From Gymnopus androsaceus JB14 (lineage: Eukaryota > Basidiomycota > Agaricomycetes > Agaricales > Omphalotaceae), in assembly GCA_009733575.1 (NCBI GenBank), contig ML769447.1:62001-126000 (forward strand): a stretch of 64,000 bases of DNA. The letters run 5' to 3'. A model generated the notes under the pieces. The model was not told the origin of the DNA, searched no databases, and saw nothing but the letters and a program-made list of their open reading frames with translations. The number at the start of each line of letters is the position of its first letter. Within the stretch, counting starts at the first letter, position 1. A program made the translations under genes and the position numbers. Of this stretch, positions 22,752-33,293 are shown piece by piece.

Positions 22752-23820
22752 TCAATGATAATGATGACTACCTTTCATAAAAGTTAACACTTTTGGTATT
22801 TCCCAACACTTCACAAAATCACACACCTGTACCACACCAAAAATTGCACCAGACTCGACCATAAGTAGAAGGATTGCTTCGACTTGTGTTTTCTTGTTGC
22901 ACAATAATACATGGGTTGATTGATGATATGTCCTGAAATAACATGTGGTCATTATCTTGGAAGTGAATGAGGTTTACAATGCCCACCATGCCCGATAAGC
23001 TATCAGGAGTGTTGCCACAATATTTACTAACAAATTGAACACAACACTGACCCAATCCAAGGTCACCGCATTATAAATCAAGTTGAGATCTCCTTTAGTG
23101 TCAACAATGGCATCAACAATGCCAATACCTACACACTCTTCAATATGAGTACATGAGTCAGGGAAAAATGGTAAGAGAGAGTACCAATTTCTGCCAGCAG
23201 GGTAATCAACAGCATCCATTTAATTAACTTATTACCTGTCCACAGTGCCCAAGCTCTCCAGACAGTAGCTGTATCACCAATTAACAACTGCATGTAGGAT
23301 TAAGTATCAGTTTTCATGCCCAAGAAGAATGATTTAAGTAAGATTCACAATAAAATTCTCACACCATGTCTGTAAAATGAACATCACCATTGTTTTTGAG
23401 TCGGCAGCCATTGCTTGTTCTGAGAGGCCCCCTGAAAGTGACTCCATGAAGGCTGACTTGACAAGGACCAAGTTGATTGCATTGTTTACACAAGTGACAA
23501 GAGCCACCATCGCAAACCCCACCAGAAGGAGTGCAATTAATGCTTTATGTGCCCTTCCATTATTTTCTTTTTGCCTTCAGTGTAGTTTTGGGTGTTAGCA
23601 TAACTGAATATGGAAGCTGGCAATAATCGCACAAGATGATATGCATGCTAATGATGAAAGCCAGTATGTAGGCCCCTGGTAGCAGCCTAATGAATGAGTG
23701 TCCCTCTCACCTTTTTATATAGTGCTTACCAAAGAGTCCAGTGACAAATATCATGGTAGAAGCATTGTAAAAGGCTACAGTTCCAGCAGCTACAATTTTT
23801 TCTGACTCTTCTGGTATCAT
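22752..23820 (-). pseudogene. Captured seven-span membrane protein gene, probably degraded
   Basis: Minus-strand exons read MIPEESEKIVAAGTVAFYNA, LFGAYILAFIISMHII, KALIALLLVGFAMVALVTCV, then a block containing LLIGDTATVWRAWALW, IYNAVTLDWVSVVFNLLVN, TLLIAYRAW, and finally ILLLMVESGAIFGVVQ. Order, spacing and the GD-x(4)-WR-x-W, AYRAW and (L)ESGAI motifs match a large family of multi-span membrane proteins common in Agaricomycetes, whose function is not established. Short GT/AG introns separate the blocks. Gene position inside the 22.5-kb element suggests capture from the host genome. The C-terminal end and some junctions cannot be resolved, so it may be a fragment. Upstream, a TA-MITE at 23961-24350 lies close to the 5' end. 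Confidence 0.6.
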
Positions 23821-23960
23821 GGTAGATGTTGTGTTAAGTAATATGAAGGGCAGTATAGTGAATTCTACTTTGAATGGGTTGAATTTATACCATTGCTTCA
23901 ACATCATTGTTCCCAATGGCTAAAATTTAGATGCAGAGTCCTCAGCTCATACCCCATATA

Positions 23961-24350
23961 CTGTAGCATTTCGATCGAGTGTTCATCCAGGATGACGCAT
24001 GACGCATTGACACTGACAGTTCGTTAGTTCACTGTTGCCAGTGATGCATGATGCAAAAAAATTTGAGTTCAGTTTGCCATTGAGTTGATACTTTTTCAGA
24101 GTGAAACAGGCACTAAAAGTTTGTTGTGAGCTGGGAAATGGATAATAAACTTCCTTTGACACCCAATGCGACTGTGTCATGTAGAAAAGCCAGCTGCAAA
24201 CAAAAAGAAATGAAAAATTTGATTATTTATGTACAAAATGACAAATTCCGCGCAAGTTCAGAGGCCCATATGATGCATGATGAATGTGGGTTTGGTTCAG
24301 TTCAGAGGTGCTCATGATGCATGACTGAACACTCGATCGAAATGGTACAG
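23961..24350. mobile_element. TA-flanked MITE, 390 bp
   Basis: Ends CTGTAGCATTTCGATCGAG and, inverted, CTGTACCATTTCGATCGAG, both continuing TGTTCA. TA flanks both sides (23959-23960, 24351-24352). Internal sequence is made of GATGCATGA/GACGCATGA-type short repeats and has no coding potential. A TA target and CTGT ends fit a Tc1/mariner-like family. Confidence 0.85.
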
Positions 24351-24352
24351 TA

Positions 24353-25028
24353 ATGTGATACCAACCATCATCTGAATTGTTGTTGTTTTGATCATCCCAT
24401 GTTCTCTCAGCTTTGCAAAGGGAACCACTGTCTAGCTTGCATCTGAATTTACATATTCAAATTGAATGTAAACAATTGTCCTGAGTCTAGCAAGGAGTTT
24501 TGTGGTCTATATGAGCATATTCTACAGAGTGTAACTATTTCACCATGATAAGATCGTTCATTGCCAGTAAGCCAATGATCTCATCCAACAGAGGAGCTGA
24601 GCTGAGGGCTTGTGTGAAGTGAGGTACAAGGAAATGCAAATAATTCGTTAGTGAAAGAATGCAGATTTGTTTACAAAAAACAGTCCAATGGCTTGAATCA
24701 ACCATTACAACCAAAATTTGAAGCCAAAGTTACTGTAAAATATCTCAATTACTAAGGCGATTCTTGGAAACAGATGCACCAGTCCAAATGCAGAATTTTT
24801 TCATGCCTGCCCGGGGGCAATCCAGTGAGTATCAAAACAAAACATCAGATCAATCTTTTGATTTTGCAGAGCCTGCGCCTTGTCAGAACCATGTATCTAT
24901 AACATCTGCAGCAGTGTTCATCTTCCACCCAAGATGATGAGACCTGTTCGGAGCTCCAAGTAGCAGGCTGGAGACAAGTTGTGAAAATACATATCATATA
25001 CTGCTTGTACTAGTACTCATCATCATCT
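24353..25028. other. Interior of the large element, nothing identified
   Basis: AT-rich stretch without a supportable gene or element boundary. Confidence 0.3.
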
Positions 25029-25818
25029 GTTAGGAAGCGTCGCGCTTCCTAACGGATCCCGGACAAGTGCCCAAACCTTTTCTTTCCCTTACCTCCACGA
25101 TCCCCTTCTTCCCAACCACCAATTCCCGACATCCCCGGACATTCATCTCACAATCGCTAGTCCGAATGTCCTAGCAACGCTACCAAACGAAATTCACATT
25201 TCCTCCCGACAATTCCCTCGACAATCGTTTTTACTAAATCCTTGTTTCGTGTCTCGGTCAATAACGTATCTCGATCGAATAGCTCCTTCCACAACGTTCA
25301 GCTTACTTGTCTTAACTCGAGGGATTCCAACGACAACGTTACTCCCAATTAGGATAGACGCAACCATTTTCAAGCCACAGCCGCGACTCTGGTCTAACCT
25401 ATTCGAACTATTGGTCTCGAGTATTACGGCCACAATACTACTTTCCTCCATTACGACTGCCCACTATTGTTTATTTTACGAGCATTACAATTCCCGGTTT
25501 GCCGTCGAATTCCGTCTACATTTTGCTTTTATTATCAGATACTACGGTTATTACGACGTGTTGATCTTCTTGGACAACACATCGTACTATTCCCTTTTTG
25601 AGAGACTGTTGAGTCCGTGCGACCCGGAGCGGAGCGGCCGAGGTATCGGACGGAAATGGTCCGGAAAGGTTCCGGGCCGGACCTCGCAAGGAATGGGACT
25701 TGGTGAAGCTATTGGAAACACCCTTGACACACCGTAAGGTGTCCCGAGAGGAAAACGGGGATATATCCGAGGTTGTTCCGAGGTATTCCAAGGGTTACCA
25801 AGGCTCGGAATGGAACGG
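25029..25818. other. GC-richer island of unknown origin left of the gypsy element
   Basis: Starts with a hairpin (TGTTAGGAAGCGTCGCGCTTCCTAAC-like, arms AGGAAGCG/CGCTTCCT at 25033-25050) and has clearly different composition from the AT-rich surroundings. Continuous frames exist on both strands but without recognisable motifs. It resembles LTR or transposon DNA into which the gypsy element inserted; the other side of that target continues at 32483 (ACGGattgccttggctcc). Confidence 0.35.
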
Positions 25819-25944
25819 TGGAGTGGGCACGCAACGGAGAATCGTAGAGATGGATGTGATTGTGTAACGTATGTTGTGTGTGACTGACTATGTGACTACG
25901 CGTAGACTACTGTATGACTAATATGATCTGGACTCCCTACTCCA
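25819..25944 (-). repeat. Gypsy 3' LTR
   Basis: 126 bp, TG..CA with six-base inverted ends TGGAGT/ACTCCA. Pair of 32357-32482. Confidence 0.92.
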
Positions 25945-25990
25945 TGTGCCCCCTTTAAAAAAATGGCGACGTCCTCGTCGCCTATCCCAC

Positions 25991-28900
25991 TCATTCCTCC
26001 TCTCGTGCCCTCTCTATTTCCTCCTGTTCTAATGCCAACTTTGTCCCCGGTCTAGGTGTGAACCCCCTTAGTCTCCTCGCGGAAAACGCTCCTTCTATGG
26101 GTATTCTGTCCAGCGTCTCTAATAAATATGAGTTCACCATCCGTTCTGTAACCCTTTTTGGGGTCGACCATTTTGGTAGTATTTTCTTTTCCGTCTTGAA
26201 CGTGTGGTCTAGATCGCTCCTGTATACTTGAACAAGGTCCCCTTTGCGAAACACTACTTCCCTGTGCTCCTTCTTTAACAACCTCTTATCAAATACTCCT
26301 TTCCTCCGTACCGCGTGTTCTACCGCGGCACTATACCCGTCAAGCTGCTGTTGTGCAACATAGGCTGCTTGCACTGCTACCTCCGTTGGCTTCAGGATCG
26401 ACGTTGCCTCCTCTAGCGTTGAACGGCGAGTGTTAATGACAGCTCCCAGTAGCAGCTCGTTTGGCGAAAACTTCAGAGCTGGTAGGATTTGGTTGTTCAG
26501 AGTGATGATGGCTTCATCCAAGAACTCCGGCCATTCTGCTGGCAGCTTGTCCCATGACATCGCTTTGAACTCTTCCGAGTCCTCCCCTAATTCCGGTGCG
26601 CAGAGACGTTTTAGCACATGTAAAAGGATTTTGTTGGTGCCTTCTACGAGTCCGTTGACCCAAGGTGAATACGCTGGTACTGTGTGGTGTTTTACACCCC
26701 ATTTCTCGCAGAATTCCTTCACCGCTTTGCTCTTGAAGTGAGGTCCATTGTCTGTCATGAAGGTTTCTGATGGCAGATAGGCCTTGAAGATTGAGTCGAG
26801 GCTGCTAATGGTTGTCTTTTCAGACCTGTAAGTTTTGAACTTGAAGGCCCAGACTCGTTACGAGTATGTGTCAAGATAGAGGCCTACGGTATGGAACCCT
26901 CCTTTTCCTTTGGACAGCGACAGATAGTCGCCTACTAGGAGTTCAAATGGGTGTCGCCGCGTGATTGGGTTGAGAAGTGAATGTAAGTGGGCAGTTCCGA
27001 AGTTTTTACATTGAGGACACTCCCTAATAGCCGTTAACACTGACTCGTCCAGCTTTGGGCTGCAGACTCGATCCATCAAAGCCAACTTCACCACGTCCCG
27101 ACCCCAGTGGCCTCCTTCCGCGTGTTGGATCCTTGCCAGCTCCACCGCCTCTGCTTTCGTAACACATTCGACTCTGGCATGCTCCCGGATGCCCTTGTTC
27201 CCGCCCACTTTCCATAGCTTGTTGTCCTCTATCATGTACATTCCTGCCCTGTGCTGTGCGCAACTCTTCTGTTTCTCATCCCCTGGCATTTCCAGCACGT
27301 GTAACGCCGCTATCGCCTCCTGGAAAACCGGCTCTTTTTCAAATCGGTTCATCAGCCCTTGCCAGTCCGTTGTTGCATTTTCACCAAGGATCTCTTCTGC
27401 CGCATCTACTCCGAAGACATCATTCACCAGTCCCGTAACTGCTTCCCAGTCCTCACTGACGTTCCATTCACTACCGTCTCCCGGTACTCGCTCCTGTCCT
27501 TCCCACATCCGACTCAGCCCGTCCGCTACAACGTTCAGTTTCCCCGGTATATGCCTAACATCTACAATTTGATGGGCTAGTATACCATCCCTCCAACGAG
27601 CGTGAGCTGCATTCAACTTGTCACTAAGTAGGATGTCACGTAGAGCTTGGCAGTCGGTTTCGACTTCGACAGGGAAGCCCCAAAGCATGTCCGAGAATTT
27701 ATCCAGACCAAATTTCAGGGCAGCGAACTCCAGGAGAAAAGGTTTGTAATTTCACTCGGAAGTCGAAGTGCGTTTTGAGGCAAAGCCGACTGGGTGTATA
27801 CGTTGCACAGTTTTCCCATTCGGTAGTACCACGTTGAATCTTTGTGCTACTACCGCTGCAAAACCTTCCTTGCACCCATCCGTCGTGATGATGAACAGTG
27901 TTCCGTTCCATTGGGGAGATTTTAGGACTGGCTCTGAGACTAGGGCCTTTTTTAATGTAATGAAGGCTTCCGTGTGCTCTGTAGACCACTTGTCATCTAA
28001 TTTAAACGATTCCATGGCTCGACGGTATGTCAACTTCGTGTAATTCGGAGGTAACGGGACAGACTTCAGCAGATTACAGAGAGGACCCTCGATTTTAGCA
28101 TAGTTTCGAATGAGATCTCAGAAGTGACCGGTGAGACCAACGAAGGAGGCTAAGTTGAGGGCATCAGGGGGCTGTTTCCAGTTGATAATAGCTGTTAGCT
28201 TTGTCGGATCAACTGTAACACCCTCCTTATTGACTTTTGCGCCTGCGAAGATACCCTCTGAGACAAAAAATTCGGACTTGCTGGCAGAGAGTGAGAGGCA
28301 ACGTTCTCGAACTCGTTGTAGAATGCGGGTTGTCTTTGTAAACATTGTCTCGAAGTCATTGTCAGCAGCTCCACCGTCATCAACAAACAATTGCATTGTG
28401 CCGTCACCTAGCAGGTCTGCTAAGCTCCTGGCTGTCATGTCCGCAAAAGTGGATGGTGCTCCTGTCAACCCAAACGGCATGCGGGCGCACCAGAAGTAGC
28501 CCTTTCCTTCGACATAGAATGCTGTGTATGGTCTGGACTCCTTTGCGACCTCACATGCGTAGAACCCTGAGGCAAAATTGAATAGGCAGATCCAATTGTG
28601 TCTGCTGAGAGCCTGTTGCTTGTCACGGATGCTCCCTTGAGGCATAGGCGCGATTTCCGTGACTTTATTCACTTCACCAAAGTTCTGGCAAATCCGCCAT
28701 TTCTGTGGTTTCGGTGAGTCTTGCAGACAGGCTATCTCTGGGCTCGGCTCTGGACGTGGAGGAAGGTCGAATGAGGCTGGGAGCCCAGCTGCAATGCACT
28801 CGTTGTTTAGCTTGTGCTTCAGCTCATCAATTGTCAACCCTTGTCCCTCATGTGCCTTCTTCGCCAGCGTTATTGGCGAAACACATTTACTTCATCCGGT

Positions 28901-30792
28901 CTACATCTCTCGATGATCCCTGCGGCCAGCAACTCATCGATTTTCTTGTGCAAGTATTCTCTCTGGGGCGGTGTGAGAGCTTTCTGGCGGACTTTGGTGG
29001 AGAACTTTGTGTTTTCCGGGATGTTTAGGCGATGGACTGAGTCTGGGACCGCTCGGACTTCACTAACTGACAGAGCAAAGCAGTCTGTGTAGCTAGATAT
29101 CAGTTCCTTGACTCTCCGACGCTGCTCCTGTGATAGACCTGGTCCGATCTTCACCTGCTTGAGAATTTCCCACACTCGCTCTGGTTTGAAGGCTCCGTCA
29201 GGTCCGACGTCGCGCGTGAAGAGATTTCTGTCATCTGTGCTATCCAGACCATCGGGTATTAGGTCGTCCTTGGGGTCAACGGGACCGGAGTCAACTGAGA
29301 TCTCATATATCAAAGCTTCTGTAGCGTTTGTGTCAATACTTTGCTGCTCGGATGAAGAATTTTCATTAGGAACTCCCCTGGAGGGGGACGCGTGCCTTTC
29401 CCCCAGTGAGTTTGCATGCAGTCGCTCTTGGCGTAATTCTGTTATTGAAATCCTTGGGAGTTTTCCCCTGTTTCCCCATCTGTAGAACCATCTCGCTCCT
29501 TTTCCCATCCACGCTCGCCATAGCCAGTTCTTCCACTTTTTCTCGTGCTCTTTCTCCTCCTCTTCTTCCTTCTTTCGTCTCGAGCGCTGCTTTTCTCTCA
29601 GTATTTCCTCCGCCTTCAGCGCTGCTTCTCTCCTTTGTTGACGGAAAAGCCATTCTAACTCCTCCAGCAGTTTGAGTTGTTCCGCTTCGTTAAACTCTTC
29701 CTCACTTTCTTCCTCGATCCATGGAATGTCCAACCCGTCCAGTATCATTTTCCACTGCCGTTCTTTCTCGACGTCCTCATCTTCAACCTCTTCCACTGAA
29801 GGTTTTCTTTTGGGGTGCAGTACGTGCTGCAATTCTTTGTTAGACTCTGCAATTAACTTTCCCTCCATAGAGTTTATCACGACTTCCCTGTCCAGCGGGG
29901 TTACCAAGTCTTTAATAACCCTGCCCATGGTACGATCGCATTCCGTCGTGGACGGTTGTTTTTCCTCCACCGGTCCTATCAGCATCTCGACTTTCCTGCC
30001 CCGCTGTTTCTCCTTTTTCAACTTCTGCTCTTATTCGATCTGCCCATCCTCTACTGTTTCAATTGTTGGGACCAGTGTTCGTTTAACGGTTTTGGGTGAG
30101 TACTGCGGAACATGGTTAGAGGTGCTCTTCTCAACGTCTCTAGGTGTTTGTAAAACTTCCCTGTCCAGCGGGGTTAAGGACTCTTCGATAACCCCGCCTG
30201 CTATTTTCGCGCTGTCCTCGAGCCTTGTCCGTGGGACATCCACTGCGCTCAGTAAGGGTGGCTGATTTCCAGCATCTTCGCTTCTCGACCTCTGGACCAC
30301 CTTCCCTATTCCTTTGTTGAATAGTTTCCGCCGCTGCTTTCTGCTGTCTTTGATTTGCAGAGAGTCCTCGTTGTAGTTGTGGACCACGTGTAGTTGCTCC
30401 AGCAGCGGTTTTCCGATGAGGACTTTCCAACTTCCTCTGCTACTGAAGACCTCGCACCGGGTTGGGAAGTCTAGGCCGCCCACTCGTACCTCTCCTTCCC
30501 AACATGCCTTTCCCGGTACTACGGACCCATTTGCCATTCGGAATCGGCGCGTGGTTGGTTTCCACCCTCCTATCTTCTGTTTTAGTGCTTCGTACAAGCT
30601 CAAGTCAATCGCATTAACCATCGCTCCATCATCCACCATCCCCTCTTCCTCTACTGTCTTTCCATTACCGTCCCTTAGCTCGATGTTGGCCAAGAACGGA
30701 GTGCTGGTGTGGCTTTCGCTGTCTCGAATCGTGTATATATCAATGATATTCGATGAATCGGAACTGTCATTCTGTACATGATTCGAATGCAA
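25991..30792 (-). pseudogene. Gypsy pol: protease, reverse transcriptase, RNase H, integrase (broken)
   Basis: Reading down the minus strand: an aspartic protease with D-D-G-A (near 30640), an acidic linker, then RT with KWRICQNFGEVNK, RMPFGLTGAPSTF and the catalytic LFVDDGG (near 28385). RNase H follows (TTDGCKEGFAAVVAQR; DCQALRDILLS), then the integrase HHCC region (HAEGGHWGRD..CPQCKN) and the DDE core (MTDNGPHF, VNGLVEGTNK). Breaks: TAA at 30031-30033, a one-base frame change near 28890, TGA at 28118-28120, TGA at 27752-27754 and TAA at 26858-26860. All four stops can be derived from CAA or CGA codons by one C-to-T change (inference). Confidence 0.85.
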
Positions 30793-30821
30793 CGTAGTGC
30801 TACGGGTCGAGTGCTTGCCAC

Positions 30822-32354
30822 TCAGTTCGACCCTTCCCCATTTCCCGAATTCCTCATTCCTCTGAAGAACCAGTCTCCACTGTCCACTTCACCTTCACTC
30901 TCATCTCCGACCACATTCACCATAGCTGCTCGACGATAGCTGCCCAGCTGGCTTTGGCAGTATGCCCTCCAGCTGCCTTCGAGAATTGGGATTTCATTTG
31001 GGTTGGGGCACGGTGCTCCTTGCCCATGACTCTGCTGTCCGCACTTGAAGCACTCCCCTGTGCAGATGGGTCTTGTTCCTGGCTTCAGAGGCATCACGGT
31101 GAGCTCCGAGAGCTGGGGGTCTGGTCCATTTCGAATGGCCCAGCTTCGTGCTTCATCCATCCACGCTGCAATACCAGCAGCCGTGTTGGGGTGTTGGACT
31201 TTTGCTTCGACATTTCTCTGTAGAGCCTCTTTTTGTTCATCGTTGAGTTGGGCCCAGTTACGACGCGGGTGTGCTCCACTGTAGCTTCGTCCCCCACTGG
31301 GATTGCTGCGATATCGGTTGGGTGTCGGGGAGGTTGGACGTTCAAGCCGGGTTGCTGCCAAAGTATTGGCGAGCTTTGTTCGAGGGGTTTCTGGGACGAT
31401 TAATGGTGTTGGTTTTCGACTCTCCAGTTCGTGTTCTGCCTCCAGTTTCAGTTTTCCCCCAACTGACGTCTTTTATAGCTTTCGTGAACTTTTCCCAATC
31501 CTCCGTATCCTCGTCGACCACCTTTTTCATCGCATACGGCAGCTTCTGCCAGACCGTGCTGATCATCGAATCCGTATTCCGAATGCTGGCACCAGTTGCT
31601 AGGACCAGGGCTTTGTCCGCGTACCATTTATGGTATGGCTGGTTGGTGGACTCGTGGAGAGTCAGGAGCTGCTCGTGGGTGATTGTGAGTTTTGTGAGCT
31701 CGTCACGGTACATCTTTTTCGATTTCTGTTCCTTCTCCTGCGACGGGAATTTCACATTGAACAGTGTTTCAAAGTCCTCCCAATTTCCATTACGTTGAAC
31801 ATCGGTAAGCGTGTCCCTATACCACTCCGCTGCTCTAGATCCAACTGGGAAATAGAGCTTGACCCTTTTCACTAGGTCTGCTCGAGGGGTCACGAGCTCG
31901 GTCATTCGGAGTTCAAACTCCTGCAGGAAATCGACGGGTCGCGTTGGGTCATCTGGATCTCCCGAAAACTTCGGGATTGGTGTAGTCATTGCTGCCATTT
32001 GTGGTCATGGTGCTATTACTGTTTGGGGTTTGGGAATAGGGCTTGGTACTGGACTGGGAGTGTGTGCTGGGCTAGGGGTGTTTGCTCTGGTGAGATTTCC
32101 CGAAGCTGTGACCCAAGCTGCTGCGCTGCTTGGTCGTTCTGGTGATGCGAAGGGGGAGCTGTTCAAAAATTCGTTGTTGAACTGGTAGTCTGGTTCGCTT
32201 GACTCGTCTCGGAAGGCGGGGCTGGTGTGCTCGAGGTGAATCTACCTCGTGGGTCTCTGGGTCTGTAAATTCGAGCCAGTGTCTGCTGGTTTTCGTGCTC
32301 GTAGTTCGAAATTTGAAGGCTGGCTGTGGGTCTGAATCGCACTGTCGTCACCAA
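30822..32354 (-). pseudogene. Gypsy gag (broken)
   Basis: Begins just inside the 5' LTR with a short N-terminal part containing IYRPRDPRGRF. It continues with a capsid-like region (KRVKLYFPVGSRAAEWYRDT, WEDFETLFNVKF) and a zinc knuckle CFKCGQQSHGQGAPC, slightly longer between His and last Cys than the usual CX2CX4HX4C. A stop and frame changes near 32163, 32000 and 31360 interrupt it. Confidence 0.75.
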
Positions 32355-32356
32355 GA

Positions 32357-32482
32357 TGGAGTGGGCACGCGATGGAGAATCGTAGAGATGGATGTGATTG
32401 TGTAACGTATGTTGTGTGTGACTGACTATGTGACTACGCGTAGACTACTGTATGACTAATATGATCTGGACTCCCTACTCCA
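32357..32482 (-). repeat. Gypsy 5' LTR
   Basis: 126 bp, pair of 25819-25944; the outer flank ACGG repeats the left flank. Confidence 0.92.
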
Positions 32483-32952
32483 ACGGATTGCCTTGGCTCC
32501 GGTAGGTGTTGAAGCGAGACTGGGAAGCAAGGAAAGGAGCCATAATGAAGTCCAAAGAAATCAACGACTTGCAACCAAGTTCCAGCCAAGGTATGGCCGA
32601 GGTTTCTGAGATGATTGCCAAGATATATGGAATGCATGGATATAACAGAGACAGCCTGTGCAAAAGCTGCATGGACGGTGGCCCAGTTGTATGTGCAGGT
32701 TGCACAGCTTGTTCCACTGTGCAACTACACCTACGCAGGTCAACAAGACCTGTTAGGATACATTACTTGCTGTTCAATACACTATATAAGCTGGGGACCT
32801 TGCCTGTAAGACCCCCAGATCAGTTATTTTGCAATAGTATTGGTTTTCCTCTCTTGTTTTGTCTCTCTATCTATCTCTCTCTCTTTTCTCTGCAGACCCC
32901 TTATCCACCCAGCATTGAGTCATTGATTTCCATCTGCACCAAACATGAGCTT
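32483..32952. other. Possible LTR-type sequence between the two retrotransposons
   Basis: From about 32752 the sequence reads TGTTAGGATACATTACTTGC, has a TATATAAG at about 32780 and a long pyrimidine tract (32838-32895). This layout is usual for an LTR promoter. It is cut by the copia element at AGCTT (32948-32952), and its continuation resumes at 38016. Not matched to a partner repeat here. Confidence 0.35.
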
Positions 32953-33247
32953 TGTTAGAGTAAGATCCGTACGTGTGCTTTGATGTTTCCTTTTATAGTA
33001 CCTATGGTTCCTGTTTCATTTATTTACTTCCGCTCATGCTGCTTACCAATAACTATCAAGTTCCTAGGATATAGGCAGTAGCTCGGTACAGCCTCACCTC
33101 AGTTGATCTATTGCTGTTCAACTGAGGTGAGTACTATTTATTACTTCATAACTTATGTATGCTGACATCACATTAGTTACTTCGTTTACAGGTACATTTA
33201 TTAATATAGTTGATCTATTGCTGTTCAACTGAGTTACTTCATTTACA
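32953..33247 (+). repeat. Copia 5' LTR
   Basis: 295 bp, TG..CA ends, preceded by AGCTT. Contains an inverted pair CCTCAGTTGATC / GATCTATTGCTGTTCAACTG-like segment repeated internally. Confidence 0.92.
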
Positions 33248-33293
33248 GATTATGAGACTGGGCTTTCCCTGATAAACTCATAAAATTCACAAA

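Larger units (their letters stand above)
25819..32482 (-). mobile_element. Ty3/gypsy LTR retrotransposon with 126-bp LTRs
   Basis: Direct repeats 25819-25944 and 32357-32482 both run TGGAGT...ACTCCA and differ at only two positions. Flanks show ACGG on each side (25815-25818, 32483-32486), a 4-bp target duplication (or 5 bp if the terminal base is shared). In element orientation a primer-binding-type TTGGTGACGAC follows the 5' LTR and a purine tract AAAGGGGGCACA precedes the 3' LTR. Order is gag, protease, reverse transcriptase, RNase H, integrase, as in gypsy elements. Several stops and frame breaks make it inactive as read. Confidence 0.92.

Noticed and set aside
25249..25737. 162-residue plus-strand frame left of the gypsy element
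   Set aside because: No motif and an equally open frame on the other strand; likely a by-product of GC-rich transposon DNA.
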